29,982 nt of DNA from Clostridiaceae bacterium (GTDB lineage: Bacteria > Bacillota > Clostridia > Oscillospirales > Acutalibacteraceae), in NCBI GenBank assembly GCA_016292785.1, contig JAEDFL010000025.1:1-29982 (forward strand). Reading direction: 5' to 3'. The notes below the pieces were generated by a model, which was not told where the DNA came from, ran no database searches, and worked only from the letters and a program-made list of their open reading frames with translations. Each line of letters opens with the position of its first letter. Position 1 is the first letter of the stretch. The position numbers were made by a program, and so were the translations under genes. Shown here one piece after another: positions 16,107-24,449 of this stretch.

Positions 16107-16924
16107 TTGGCAAGCACCGCCTTAAAATAGATGTTGAGAAGAATTATTCCTGCAAAGTAAACAAGCGTTGCCGCCAGCCAAACGAAATCCATAGGACAGA
16201 GCTTCATCTGCTTCATTCTCGTTCTGCCCGGGCCTCCCGTGTAACAGCGGCAGTCCATTGCGTCTGCAAGCTCATAGGCTCGCCTTATCGACGAAACAAA
16301 AAGCGGCACAATGACGGGAACAAGAGCCTTTATCCTCTGCATAAAGCTTCCGTTGTCAAGGTCTGCTCCCCTCGCCTTCTGTGCGTTTGTTATCCTGTCG
16401 ATCTCGTCAATGAGAGTAGGGATAAAGCGCAGAGCAAGCGTCATCATCATCGCAAGGGTTGATACGGGAATCTTAAACACCTTGAGCGGAGAAAAAAGCT
16501 TTTCGAGTGAATCCGTCAGAACTGTCGGCGTTGTCGTATAAGTCAGAAGCGAGCTGACCACAACAAGGCAAACGATCCTTACCGCCATAAAAAGAGCAGT
16601 AAAAAGTCCGTTTGACGTGATATGAATAAAATGCCAGTTGACAAGCTCCGTGCCGCCCCGTATATAGAATATGTTCAGCACCGAGGTGAACAGAACTATA
16701 ATAACGATCGGTTTCAGGCTTTTGGCAACCATTTTGACAGGTACCTTTGAAATTATATTAACTATCAACGTGAAAAGCACCATAAGGCCGAGAGCCTCGA
16801 AGCTTTTACACATAAAAATCGAAACAATAAACACAACTGTCAGGATTATCTTCATCCTTGCGTCCATTCTGTGGAGCGGAGAATCAACGTTATAATACTG
16901 ACCTATCGTGATATCCTTTAACAA
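16103..16924 (-). CDS. ecfT: ECF transporter transmembrane subunit EcfT
   Basis: EcfT is the shared membrane scaffold joining the two EcfA ATPases to interchangeable vitamin-binding S proteins. The 273-residue protein has about five to six membrane segments. The cytoplasmic coupling helices show NAQKARGAD and ADAMDCRCYTGGPGRTRM, the two Ala-Arg-type motifs that dock in the ATPases, the second in its common AMxxRxYxGG variant. The start is TTG, supported by AGGAGG about ten bases upstream; no ATG or GTG is available in frame nearby. It lies 28 bases after ecfA2 and overlaps truA by four bases. Confidence 0.94.
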   Translation of the reverse strand: MLKDITIGQYYNVDSPLHRMDARMKIILTVVFIVSIFMCKSFEALGLMVLFTLIVNIISKVPVKMVAKSLKPIVIIVLFTSVLNIFYIRGGTELVNWHFIHITSNGLFTALFMAVRIVCLVVVSSLLTYTTTPTVLTDSLEKLFSPLKVFKIPVSTLAMMMTLALRFIPTLIDEIDRITNAQKARGADLDNGSFMQRIKALVPVIVPLFVSSIRRAYELADAMDCRCYTGGPGRTRMKQMKLCPMDFVWLAATLVYFAGIILLNIYFKAVLAK

Positions 16925-16952
16925 TGGCTTTGCACCTCCTTGTGCATGGGGA

Positions 16953-17789
16953 TCATTTTGTGAGAACCTCGACCGCCCTGTCTACGGTATAGACGGGGCC
17001 GAAATCATAACCCTTTTGTCTGAGGATCTCAAAGACCTTTGAAATCTGCGGAATATTCAGACCTATTTCACGAAGTCTTTCCGCCTGAGAATAGACCTCA
17101 TCGACCGTTCCGTACATCTCAAGTCTTGCATTGTTCATTACGGCGACCTTAGTCGCAATTTTTGCAACGTCCTCCATACTGTGAGAAACAAGCAAAACCG
17201 TACTTCCCGTTTTTTCACGGTAATTTTTAATCAAATCAAGTATCGTATCTCTGCCGATCGGATCAAGTCCCGCCGTCGGCTCGTCAAGAATCAAGACCTT
17301 TGGCTGCATGGCGATAACACCTGCGATTGCGGCACGTCTTTTTTCGCCGCCCGAAAGATCAAACGGCGATTTTTCCAGCAGTTCTTTTTTCAGTCCGACA
17401 TATTCCGCCGCCGTAAGAACTCTTTTGTTTATCTCATCTTCGGAAAGCTTCATATTTTTGGGGCCGAAAGCGATGTCCTTATACACCGTTTCCTCAAAAA
17501 GCTGATATTCGGGATACTGGAAGCAAAGTCCAACCTTGAAGCGAGCCTCTCTTGTCGCCTTTTTATCCGACCAGATATCTGTACCGTCAACGAAAACCTT
17601 TCCGCTGTTCGGCTTTAGAATACCGTTGAAATGCTGAACGAGGGTGCTTTTTCCGGAGCCTGTGTGTCCGATAACTCCGACAAGCTCGCCCTCTTCGATA
17701 TCAATATTTATATTGTCAATAGCCTTTGACTGTCCCGGCATTCCCTCGTTATAAAGGTGGGTAACGCCCTGCATTGAAAGTATCGGCAT
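16953..17789 (-). CDS. ecfA2: ECF transporter ATPase EcfA2
   Basis: One of two ABC ATPases that power vitamin uptake by the energy-coupling factor complex. The 278-residue protein has Walker A GHTGSGKST, Q-loop FQYPEYQLFEETV, signature LSGGEKRR and Walker B VLILDEPTAGLDP, then a switch histidine in LLVSHSMEDV. The C-terminal segment beyond 220 is the EcfA dimerisation region. The start at 17789 shares its A with the TGA of ecfA1, a coupled junction, and fits the family N-terminus; a longer in-frame start would extend back inside ecfA1. Second position in the conserved A1-A2-T order marks it as EcfA2. Confidence 0.94.
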   Translation of the reverse strand: MPILSMQGVTHLYNEGMPGQSKAIDNINIDIEEGELVGVIGHTGSGKSTLVQHFNGILKPNSGKVFVDGTDIWSDKKATREARFKVGLCFQYPEYQLFEETVYKDIAFGPKNMKLSEDEINKRVLTAAEYVGLKKELLEKSPFDLSGGEKRRAAIAGVIAMQPKVLILDEPTAGLDPIGRDTILDLIKNYREKTGSTVLLVSHSMEDVAKIATKVAVMNNARLEMYGTVDEVYSQAERLREIGLNIPQISKVFEILRQKGYDFGPVYTVDRAVEVLTK

Positions 17790-18643
17790 CACTTCTTCAC
17801 CTCCAAAAGCTTCAGAACGGCCTCGGCACATTCGTTTTCGTCAAGTATATCGTCGGGGAGCTTCATTCCCCTTTTTCTGAGCCTGTATACAAGCTCGGTC
17901 GCCTGCGGAACATCAAGTCCCAGAGCCTTTATTTTTTCGACATTTTTGAACACCTGCTTAGGCGTTGAGTCCAGAGCAATACAGCCGTCGTCCATAACCA
18001 CAACTCTGTCCGCCTTGACAGCCTCGTCCATAAAGTGTGTGATCAGGATAACGGTTATTCCGAATTCCTTATTGAGCTTCATTACGGTGTCGATGACCTC
18101 TTTCCTGCCCTGCGGATCAAGCATGGCGGTAGGCTCGTCCATAACGATGCACTTTGTGTTCATTGCGATAACGCCTGCGATTGCAACCCTCTGCTTCTGT
18201 CCTCCCGAAAGTCGGTGAGGCTCTCGCTTGCGGAACTCATACATTCCGACAGCTTTAAGGGCGGTGTCAACAGCTTTTCTGATCTCGGAAGGCTCAACGC
18301 CCAAATTTTCGGGGCCGAAAGCGACGTCGTCCTCAACAATGGTAGCAACGATCTGATTGTCGGGATTTTGAAAAACCATACCGACATTCCTGCGGATATC
18401 AACGGTCTTGTCCTCGTCGGCGGTGTCCATACCTGCAACAGTTACCTTGCCCTTTGTCGGAACAAGAATACCGTTGACAAGCTTCGCAACCGTGGATTTT
18501 CCGCAGCCGTTGTGACCGAGAATTGCCATAAACTGTCCCTCGGGAACGGCAAGGCTGAAATCGTTCACCGCCCTGATCGGTTGTTCCTCCTCGGAATCGT
18601 AGGCAAACGAAACATTATCGAATTTTATAAAGGTATCGCTCAT
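17789..18643 (-). CDS. ecfA1: ECF transporter ATPase EcfA1
   Basis: The partner ABC ATPase of the ECF module, 284 residues. It shows Walker A GHNGCGKST, Q-loop FQNPDNQIVATIVEDDVAFGPENLG, signature LSGGQKQR, Walker B CIVMDEPTAMLDP and the switch histidine in LITHFMDEA. With EcfA2 it forms the ATP-hydrolysing heterodimer beneath EcfT. No substrate-binding S protein gene lies in the window, so this is the shared (group II) module serving S proteins encoded elsewhere. It follows the methyltransferase gene by 18 bases with GGAGAA as ribosome site. Confidence 0.94.
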   Translation of the reverse strand: MSDTFIKFDNVSFAYDSEEEQPIRAVNDFSLAVPEGQFMAILGHNGCGKSTVAKLVNGILVPTKGKVTVAGMDTADEDKTVDIRRNVGMVFQNPDNQIVATIVEDDVAFGPENLGVEPSEIRKAVDTALKAVGMYEFRKREPHRLSGGQKQRVAIAGVIAMNTKCIVMDEPTAMLDPQGRKEVIDTVMKLNKEFGITVILITHFMDEAVKADRVVVMDDGCIALDSTPKQVFKNVEKIKALGLDVPQATELVYRLRKRGMKLPDDILDENECAEAVLKLLEVKK

Positions 18644-18661
18644 TTTCTGTGTTTCTCCGAA

Positions 18662-19528
18662 TTACTTTTTCTTCCAGATTGCCGAGGCACCGCACGGCAA
18701 AACCATTCCCGTCCGTGTGACGGGCAAGCCTATTTCACTTCCCGTAACCTCGCCGCCGAACTTCGGCACAACGAGCGCTCCGAGAATATATTGCATAACA
18801 GCGGGAGAAAGCCCCGTTGTATATGAATTGATAAGCACCATAAGCGGATCGTCCGAAAGCACCTTTGTGCAAAGCTCGACGAAGCTGTAAACCTCGTCCT
18901 CAAGCTTCCAGACCTCGCCGCCCGGACCTCTGCCGTATGACGGAGGATCCATAATTATAATATCGTATTTATTGCCCCTGCGTATTTCACGCTGAACAAA
19001 TTTTATACAGTCGTCAACTATCCAGCGGACAGGTCTGTCCGCAACCGAGGAAGCCGCCGCATTTTCCTTTGCCCATGCAACCATTCCCTTTGAAGCGTCA
19101 ACGTGAACGACCTGCGCCCCTGCCTTCAGACAGGCGACCGTCGCCCCTCCCGTGTAGGAAAAGAGGTTGAGCACTCTGACCGGTCTGCCGGCTTTTTTTA
19201 TAAGCTCCGCCGTATAATCCCAGTTGACCGCCTGCTCGGGGAAAATTCCCGTGTGCTTGAAGCCCATAGTTTTAACGTTCAGGCTAAGCTCTTTATATTT
19301 GATACGCCACGAATCGGGAGTTTTTCTGAGTACCTCCCAATGACCTCCGCCCGTTGAAGAACGGAGGTATCGGGCGTTTGCGTTCTTCCACATCGGATGC
19401 TTTTTCGGCGTTTTCCAAATCACCTGAGGGTCGGGACGGATAAGGATAATATCGCCCCAGCGTTCAAGTCTTTCCCCGTCGGAGCAATCCAGCAATTCAT
19501 AATCCTTCCAGCCGTCGGCAACTCTCAT
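18662..19528 (-). CDS. Class I SAM-dependent methyltransferase, RlmI/RlmK-like
   Basis: A 288-residue S-adenosylmethionine-dependent methyltransferase related to the C-terminal part of RlmI/RlmK rRNA methylases. VLNLFSYTGGATVACLKAGA is motif I, VHVDASKGMVAWAKENAA binds the cofactor, and IIMDPPSYGRGPGG is the catalytic DPPS motif seen in RNA and protein methylases. The usual PUA domain of RlmI is not evident; residues 1-90 (WGDIILIRPDPQVIW, STGGGHWEVLRKTP) form a different short N-terminal domain. An rRNA target is plausible but unproven. It sits between glmM and ecfA1 with 15- and 18-base gaps and a good GGAGG site. Confidence 0.83.
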   Translation of the reverse strand: MRVADGWKDYELLDCSDGERLERWGDIILIRPDPQVIWKTPKKHPMWKNANARYLRSSTGGGHWEVLRKTPDSWRIKYKELSLNVKTMGFKHTGIFPEQAVNWDYTAELIKKAGRPVRVLNLFSYTGGATVACLKAGAQVVHVDASKGMVAWAKENAAASSVADRPVRWIVDDCIKFVQREIRRGNKYDIIIMDPPSYGRGPGGEVWKLEDEVYSFVELCTKVLSDDPLMVLINSYTTGLSPAVMQYILGALVVPKFGGEVTGSEIGLPVTRTGMVLPCGASAIWKKK

Positions 19529-19543
19529 TGTAACATCCTCCGT

Positions 19544-20896
19544 TTAAATAAGTCTTTCCTTAACTACCTCAGCGATATCCTCGGCAAGGCTCTGTATCTT
19601 GTCCTTGTCCTTGCCCTCAAGCATAACTCTGACAAGAGGCTCCGTTCCAGAAACACGAACAAGCACCCTGCCCGATTCGCCAAGCTCCTTTTCTGCGCTC
19701 TCGATAGCTTTCTTTATCTCCTCGTCCTTGTCGTAACGTGCCTTGCCCATCTGAGAAACTCTGACGTTGATAAGCACCTGAGGAAATACCTCCATCTCTG
19801 CGGCAAGCTCGGAGAGCTTTTTGCCCGTTCTCTTCATTACGGCAAGGAGCTGTAAAGCTGTGAGCTGTCCGTCACCCGTTGAAGCGAAGTCGAAGAAAAT
19901 AACGTGACCCGACTGTTCTCCGCCGATCTTGAAGTTGTTTTCCTTCATATTTTCAAGAACGTATCTGTCGCCTACCTTGGTGATCTCGGTCTTGATACCG
20001 TTTTTCTTGCAGAACTCGAAGAAGCCCATATTGCTCATTACGGTAACAACTGCCGTATCGTCCGTCAGAACTCCCCTCTGCTTCATATCCTTGGCGCAGA
20101 TCGCAATAATCTTGTCGCCGTCAACAACCTCACCGTTTTCATCGACCGCCAACATTCTGTCAGCGTCACCGTCGAAAGCGAAGCCGACGTCACAGCCGTA
20201 TTCTCTGACATATCTCTGAAGTCCGTCAAGGTGAGTTGAACCGCACTTTCTGTTGATATTGATGCCGTTCGGCATAGAGGACTTGATGTGGCAGTCAACT
20301 CCAAGCTCCGTGAAAAGGTCGGGAGCGGTAACGCTTGCCGCACCGTTGGCGCAGTCAAGTGCAACCTTGTAGCCGGAAAAATCAACGTCCTCAACCGTTG
20401 AAATGAGGTGACGGGTATAGTCGAAGGTCGGCATCTCGGAGCTTCTTATTCTGCCGATGTCCGCACCGATCTTCACGGGAGGCTGAGTAACTCCGTCAAG
20501 AATGATAGCCTCGATCTTTTCCTCCAGCTCATCCGGAAGCTTGTAGCCGTCCGCCTGAAAAATCTTGATTCCGTTATATTCGCAGGGATTGTGCGAAGCG
20601 GTTATCATCACCGCCGCATCATATTCATATTTCTTGACAAGGAAAGCAACCGCAGGCGTGGGAAGCACACCGAGCTGCATTACGTCCGCACCGACCGAGC
20701 AAAGACCTGCCGTGATTGCAGAGCAAAGCATATTTGAGGAAATTCTTGTATCCATTCCGATCATAACTCTCGGACGTTTCTTGTTCTCGTCTATTAGAAC
20801 CATTGCCGCCGCACGGCCTATCTGCATAGCAAGCTCGCAGGTGAGTTCAGAGTTTGCAACGCCTCTTGCGCCGTCTGTTCCGAATAATCTGCCCAT
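19544..20896 (-). CDS. glmM: Phosphoglucosamine mutase
   Basis: GlmM interconverts glucosamine-6-phosphate and glucosamine-1-phosphate on the way to UDP-GlcNAc, the substrate of MurA. The protein has 450 residues, the normal length. It opens GRLFGTDGARGVAN. MITASHNPCEYNGIKIF holds the phosphorylated serine, Ser101, matching the family position. FAFDGDADRML is the magnesium loop, GEQSGHVIF the sugar-binding loop, and RVSGTEPLVRVM the phosphate-binding site. TASHNP with the GlmM N-terminus distinguishes it from phosphomannomutases. A good GGAGG lies seven bases before the ATG. It lies 15 bases after ruvB. Confidence 0.96.
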   Translation of the reverse strand: MGRLFGTDGARGVANSELTCELAMQIGRAAAMVLIDENKKRPRVMIGMDTRISSNMLCSAITAGLCSVGADVMQLGVLPTPAVAFLVKKYEYDAAVMITASHNPCEYNGIKIFQADGYKLPDELEEKIEAIILDGVTQPPVKIGADIGRIRSSEMPTFDYTRHLISTVEDVDFSGYKVALDCANGAASVTAPDLFTELGVDCHIKSSMPNGININRKCGSTHLDGLQRYVREYGCDVGFAFDGDADRMLAVDENGEVVDGDKIIAICAKDMKQRGVLTDDTAVVTVMSNMGFFEFCKKNGIKTEITKVGDRYVLENMKENNFKIGGEQSGHVIFFDFASTGDGQLTALQLLAVMKRTGKKLSELAAEMEVFPQVLINVRVSQMGKARYDKDEEIKKAIESAEKELGESGRVLVRVSGTEPLVRVMLEGKDKDKIQSLAEDIAEVVKERLI

Positions 20897-20911
20897 AAAA
20901 TAACCTCCGAA

Positions 20912-21982
20912 TCATAATTCAAATTTTTGCTGTTCCGCCAGCGGAACGGGATTGTTATTTGCGCCGCTCTGTTCAGGCATCGGCATGCCCAGATGGGCAA
21001 AGCCGGCAGGAGTAACCATACGTCCTCTCGGAGTTCTTGAAAGAAATCCGATCTGCATCAGAAACGGTTCATAAACATCTTCAATGGTGATAGCTTCTTC
21101 ACCGATAGCGGCGGCGATAGTTTCCAATCCGACAGGACCTCCGTTGTAGTTCTTTATCATCGCCGTCAGAAGCAGTCTGTCGATTGAATCAAGACCGAGC
21201 GGATCGACCTCAAGCCTGTTCAGAGCAAGGTCGGCGTTTTCATCGGTGACAACGCCGTTGCCGAGCACCTGAGCAAAATCACGCACACGCTTGAGAAGCC
21301 TGTTTGCAATTCTCGGCGTTCCTCTCGAGCGTGAGGCAATTTGATATGCCCCGCCGTCGGTTATCTCAATATTAAGTATTCCTGCGCTTCTTTTAACAAT
21401 GCTTCCCAGCTCCTCGGGAGAGTAAAGCTCCAGCCTTGCAATTACGCCGAAACGATCTCGGAGAGGTGCGCTGAGCTGTCCCGCCCTCGTCGTAGCTCCG
21501 ACAAGGGTAAACCTCGGCAAATCAATTCTGATGCTCCTTGCGGACGGTCCCTGACCGATGATAATATCAAGGGCGTTGTCCTCCATCGCAGGATAAAGCA
21601 CCTCCTCGACGCTTCTGTTCATACGGTGAATTTCGTCGATAAACAGCACGTCGCCCTCGCTGAGATTTGTCAGCAAAGCGGCAAGATCCTTCGGCTTCTC
21701 GATCGCAGGACCCGAAGTCACACGGAAATTAACGCCCATTTCATTTGCGATAATGCCTGCAAGCGTCGTCTTTCCGAGACCGGGAGGGCCGTAAAGAAGC
21801 ACATGATCCAGCGGCTCGTTTCTCTTTTTCGCCGCTTCTATATATATTGACAAGTTTTCCTTAACCTTGGTCTGACCGATGTAGTCGTTCATCGTCCTCG
21901 GACGAAGCTGAAACTCAACATCGCTGTCGTTATCCATATATTCCGGGGCGACTATCCGGTTTTCAAAATCCATATCATCCAT
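20912..21982 (-). CDS. ruvB: Holliday junction branch migration ATPase RuvB
   Basis: RuvB is the hexameric motor that, with RuvA, moves Holliday junctions during recombination and repair. The protein has 356 residues. LRPRTMNDYIGQ opens the core, LLYGPPGLGKTTLA is Walker A (Lys71), VLFIDEIHRMNRSVEEVLYPAMED is Walker B and the following helix, and GATTRAGQLSAPLRDRFG carries sensor and arginine-finger residues. The winged-helix C-terminus includes GPVGLETIAAAIGEE and FLMQIGFLSRTPRGR. It directly follows ruvA with a 12-base gap in a ruvC-ruvA-ruvB order. Confidence 0.98.
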   Translation of the reverse strand: MDDMDFENRIVAPEYMDNDSDVEFQLRPRTMNDYIGQTKVKENLSIYIEAAKKRNEPLDHVLLYGPPGLGKTTLAGIIANEMGVNFRVTSGPAIEKPKDLAALLTNLSEGDVLFIDEIHRMNRSVEEVLYPAMEDNALDIIIGQGPSARSIRIDLPRFTLVGATTRAGQLSAPLRDRFGVIARLELYSPEELGSIVKRSAGILNIEITDGGAYQIASRSRGTPRIANRLLKRVRDFAQVLGNGVVTDENADLALNRLEVDPLGLDSIDRLLLTAMIKNYNGGPVGLETIAAAIGEEAITIEDVYEPFLMQIGFLSRTPRGRMVTPAGFAHLGMPMPEQSGANNNPVPLAEQQKFEL

Positions 21983-21994
21983 GTCCGCCCCTCC

Positions 21995-22588
21995 TTATAT
22001 AAGTGATTTGAGAGCCTGTCGGATAAGCTCCTCAACAGGCATATTGCTGTCAAGCTTTCTGAGTGCGACCGCCGCTTCCGATCGGCTGTAGCCGAGCTGA
22101 ACAAGGGCTTCAATCGCTTCGCTGACATTCTCCGCTCCCGATGTCATCTGAACGGCTCCTACTACCTCGGACTGTTCCTCGGTCAGCTCTGCCGTGAATT
22201 TATTCTTCAATTCAAGTATTATTCGCTGAGCGATCTTTGCGCCGACTCCCTGCGCCTTGGTTATCGCCTTGGCGTCTCCCGAGGCTATGCTCAAAGCCAG
22301 TTTGTCGGGCGTGAGTACGGAAAGGATTGCAAGAGCCGCCTTGGGACCTACTCCCGAAACCGTAATAAGCTGACGGAAGGCGTCAAGCTCGTTCGGCGTT
22401 GAAAAGCCGTAAAGCTCCATAGCGTCCTCACGAACGTTGAGATAAGTATAAACCGTCGTTTCGGTATTGAGAGCAACGTTTTTCAGCGTGTTCATCGTGG
22501 AGAAGCAGAAAAACGCAATTCCGCCGCACTGAACGGCAAGTCCGTTCTGATCAAGGGCAACTACCTTGCCCGTAAGTGAATATATCAT
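21995..22588 (-). CDS. ruvA: Holliday junction binding protein RuvA
   Basis: RuvA binds the four-way junction and recruits RuvB. The 197-residue protein starts MIYSLTGKVVALDQNG, the N-terminal OB-fold. FRQLITVSGVGPKAALAIL and KAITKAQGVGAKIAQRIILELKNK are its two helix-hairpin-helix motifs. The C-terminal domain (SEAIEALVQLGYSRSEAAVALRKL) is the RuvB-binding three-helix bundle. It follows ruvC by 18 bases. Confidence 0.97.
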   Translation of the reverse strand: MIYSLTGKVVALDQNGLAVQCGGIAFFCFSTMNTLKNVALNTETTVYTYLNVREDAMELYGFSTPNELDAFRQLITVSGVGPKAALAILSVLTPDKLALSIASGDAKAITKAQGVGAKIAQRIILELKNKFTAELTEEQSEVVGAVQMTSGAENVSEAIEALVQLGYSRSEAAVALRKLDSNMPVEELIRQALKSLI

Positions 22589-22606
22589 CGTTTTTCCGCC
22601 TTTCGT

Positions 22607-23107
22607 TTAATAATATTTTCTAAGCTTGCCGACGAGTGATCCGCTTGTGTGAGCGTGGCATATCGCCATAGCGAGTGCGTCCGCAGTATCGTCGGGCTTA
22701 GGTATTTCGTCAAATTTCAGCATTATCCGCATCATTTCCTGAACCTGCTTTTTTTCGGCTCGACCGTAGCCAACAACGCTCTGTTTAACCTGAAGCGGAG
22801 TGTATTCGGCAATTTCAAGAGAGTGGAGCTGAGCCGTCAGGACGATAACTCCCCTCGCCTGCGCCACATCAATTACCGTCTTTGCGTTGGTATTGTAAAA
22901 CAGCTTCTCGATCGCCATAACATCGGGCTTGTATTTCGTCATTATCAGGTCAAGCTCACGGTAAATCAGCTCAAGCCTCTGATTGAACGGAGTGCCTGCC
23001 TTGGTGGTTATTGCTCCGTAGCCGAGCACCTTGAAATGATTGTTGCTGTAATCAAGCACGCCCCAACCGACGATCGCATAGCCGGGATCAATTCCTAAAA
23101 TAATCAT
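22607..23107 (-). CDS. ruvC: Crossover junction endodeoxyribonuclease RuvC
   Basis: RuvC is the resolvase that cuts Holliday junctions symmetrically. The protein has 166 residues. ILGIDPGYAIVGWGV gives Asp7, AIEKLF gives Glu67, and PKPDDTADALAMAICH gives Asp140 and Asp143, a complete RNase H-like metal site at the positions known for RuvC. The ribosome binding site is moderate (GGAG, about eleven bases upstream). It follows der by 15 bases; the resolvase gene is therefore co-transcribed with its RuvAB partners. Confidence 0.97.
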   Translation of the reverse strand: MIILGIDPGYAIVGWGVLDYSNNHFKVLGYGAITTKAGTPFNQRLELIYRELDLIMTKYKPDVMAIEKLFYNTNAKTVIDVAQARGVIVLTAQLHSLEIAEYTPLQVKQSVVGYGRAEKKQVQEMMRIMLKFDEIPKPDDTADALAMAICHAHTSGSLVGKLRKYY

Positions 23108-23122
23108 TTTCGGTTTACTCCG

Positions 23123-24448
23123 TTATTTCTTTTCATCTCTTTCACGAATTACCATCTTAGTCGGCGTTCCCTCAAGTCCGAAAACCTCACGGATCTGATT
23201 GTCGATATACCGCTGATAGCTGTAATGGAACAGATCCTTGCGGTTGACAAAGCAAACGAAGGTAGGCGGTCTTGTGGAAGCCTGAGTAATATAGTATATT
23301 TTAAGTCTTTTGCCTTTATCCGTCGGAGGCTGTACCCTTGCGGTCGACTCGGCAAGAATATCATTGAGCTTGCCCGTTGAAATCCTCATAGCATTCTGAG
23401 TGTCAACGAACTTGATAAGCTCGAACAGTCTGTCAAGCCTCTGTCCCGTCTTGGCAGAAATAAAGATGATCGGAGCGTAGGACATAAACGAGAAATCGTT
23501 CATCAGCTTTTTGCGGTAGCTGTCCATGGTCTTGCCGTCCTTTTCGACTGCGTCCCACTTGTTGACCGCAATAATGCAAGCCTTGCCGAGATCGTGTGCG
23601 ATTCCTGCGACCTTGGAGTCCTGCTCGGTGAAGCCCTCCTGAGCGTCGATCATAATAACGCAGACCGTCGCCCTTTCGACAGCCATTCTCGCCCTGAGAA
23701 CGCTGTATTTTTCAATCGCTTCCTCAACCTTGCTCTTGCGGCGGATACCTGCCGTGTCGATAAAGACAAACTTACCGTGCTCATTTTCAATAAGCGTATC
23801 CGTTGCATCTCTCGTCGTACCTGCGATATTGGAAACAATAACTCTTTCTTCACCTGCAATGGCATTTATCAGAGATGATTTGCCGACATTCGGCTTGCCG
23901 ATAACGGCTACCTTGATTCTGTCGTCCTCATCGTTTTCTTCCTCCTCCTCGGGGAAGTATTTGATTACCTCGTCAAGAAGATCTCCCGTGCCGTGACCGT
24001 GAACGGCAGACACCCTGACAGGCTCTCCGAGACAGAGATTGTAAAATTCGTAAAATTCAAGCGGCGGCTCGCCGACCGTATCGCACTTGTTTACGCAAAG
24101 CACGATCGGTTTACCGCTTTTCAACAGCATGGAGGCAACCTCCTGATCCGTAGCAACCACGCCTGTCCTCATATCGGTAACAAAAATTATAACATCTGCG
24201 CTTTCAATGGCGATCTGAGCCTGACGGCGCATCTGGGAAAGAATAACATCGTCCGAATCCGGCTCAATTCCGCCTGTATCGACTAAGAGAAAATTATGGT
24301 TGAGCCATTCACAGTCGCCGTAAATCCTGTCACGGGTAACGCCGGGCGTGTCGTCAACGATAGAAAGCCGCTGACCGACAAGCTTGTTGAAAAGAGTCGA
24401 TTTGCCCACGTTAGGTCTGCCGACGACCGCAACTATCGGTCTTGCCAT
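23123..24448 (-). CDS. der: Ribosome biogenesis GTPase Der (EngA)
   Basis: Der is a tandem-domain GTPase required for assembly of the 50S ribosomal subunit. The 441-residue protein has two complete G domains: GRPNVGKST (10-18), DTPGVTRD and NKCD in the first, and GKPNVGKSS (about 185), DTAGI and NKWD in the second. The first domain is followed by the acidic linker EEEEENDEDD. The C-terminal KH-like domain includes RLKIYYITQASTRPPTFVCFVN. Its start lies one base after the stop of the DUF512 gene, with the ribosome site inside the last codons of that gene. Confidence 0.97.
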   Translation of the reverse strand: MARPIVAVVGRPNVGKSTLFNKLVGQRLSIVDDTPGVTRDRIYGDCEWLNHNFLLVDTGGIEPDSDDVILSQMRRQAQIAIESADVIIFVTDMRTGVVATDQEVASMLLKSGKPIVLCVNKCDTVGEPPLEFYEFYNLCLGEPVRVSAVHGHGTGDLLDEVIKYFPEEEEENDEDDRIKVAVIGKPNVGKSSLINAIAGEERVIVSNIAGTTRDATDTLIENEHGKFVFIDTAGIRRKSKVEEAIEKYSVLRARMAVERATVCVIMIDAQEGFTEQDSKVAGIAHDLGKACIIAVNKWDAVEKDGKTMDSYRKKLMNDFSFMSYAPIIFISAKTGQRLDRLFELIKFVDTQNAMRISTGKLNDILAESTARVQPPTDKGKRLKIYYITQASTRPPTFVCFVNRKDLFHYSYQRYIDNQIREVFGLEGTPTKMVIRERDEKK

Positions 24449-24449
24449 A

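Noticed and set aside
18035..18826. Plus-strand frame of 263 codons opposite ecfA1 and the methyltransferase gene
   Set aside because: It spans two real genes on the other strand and has no start signal.
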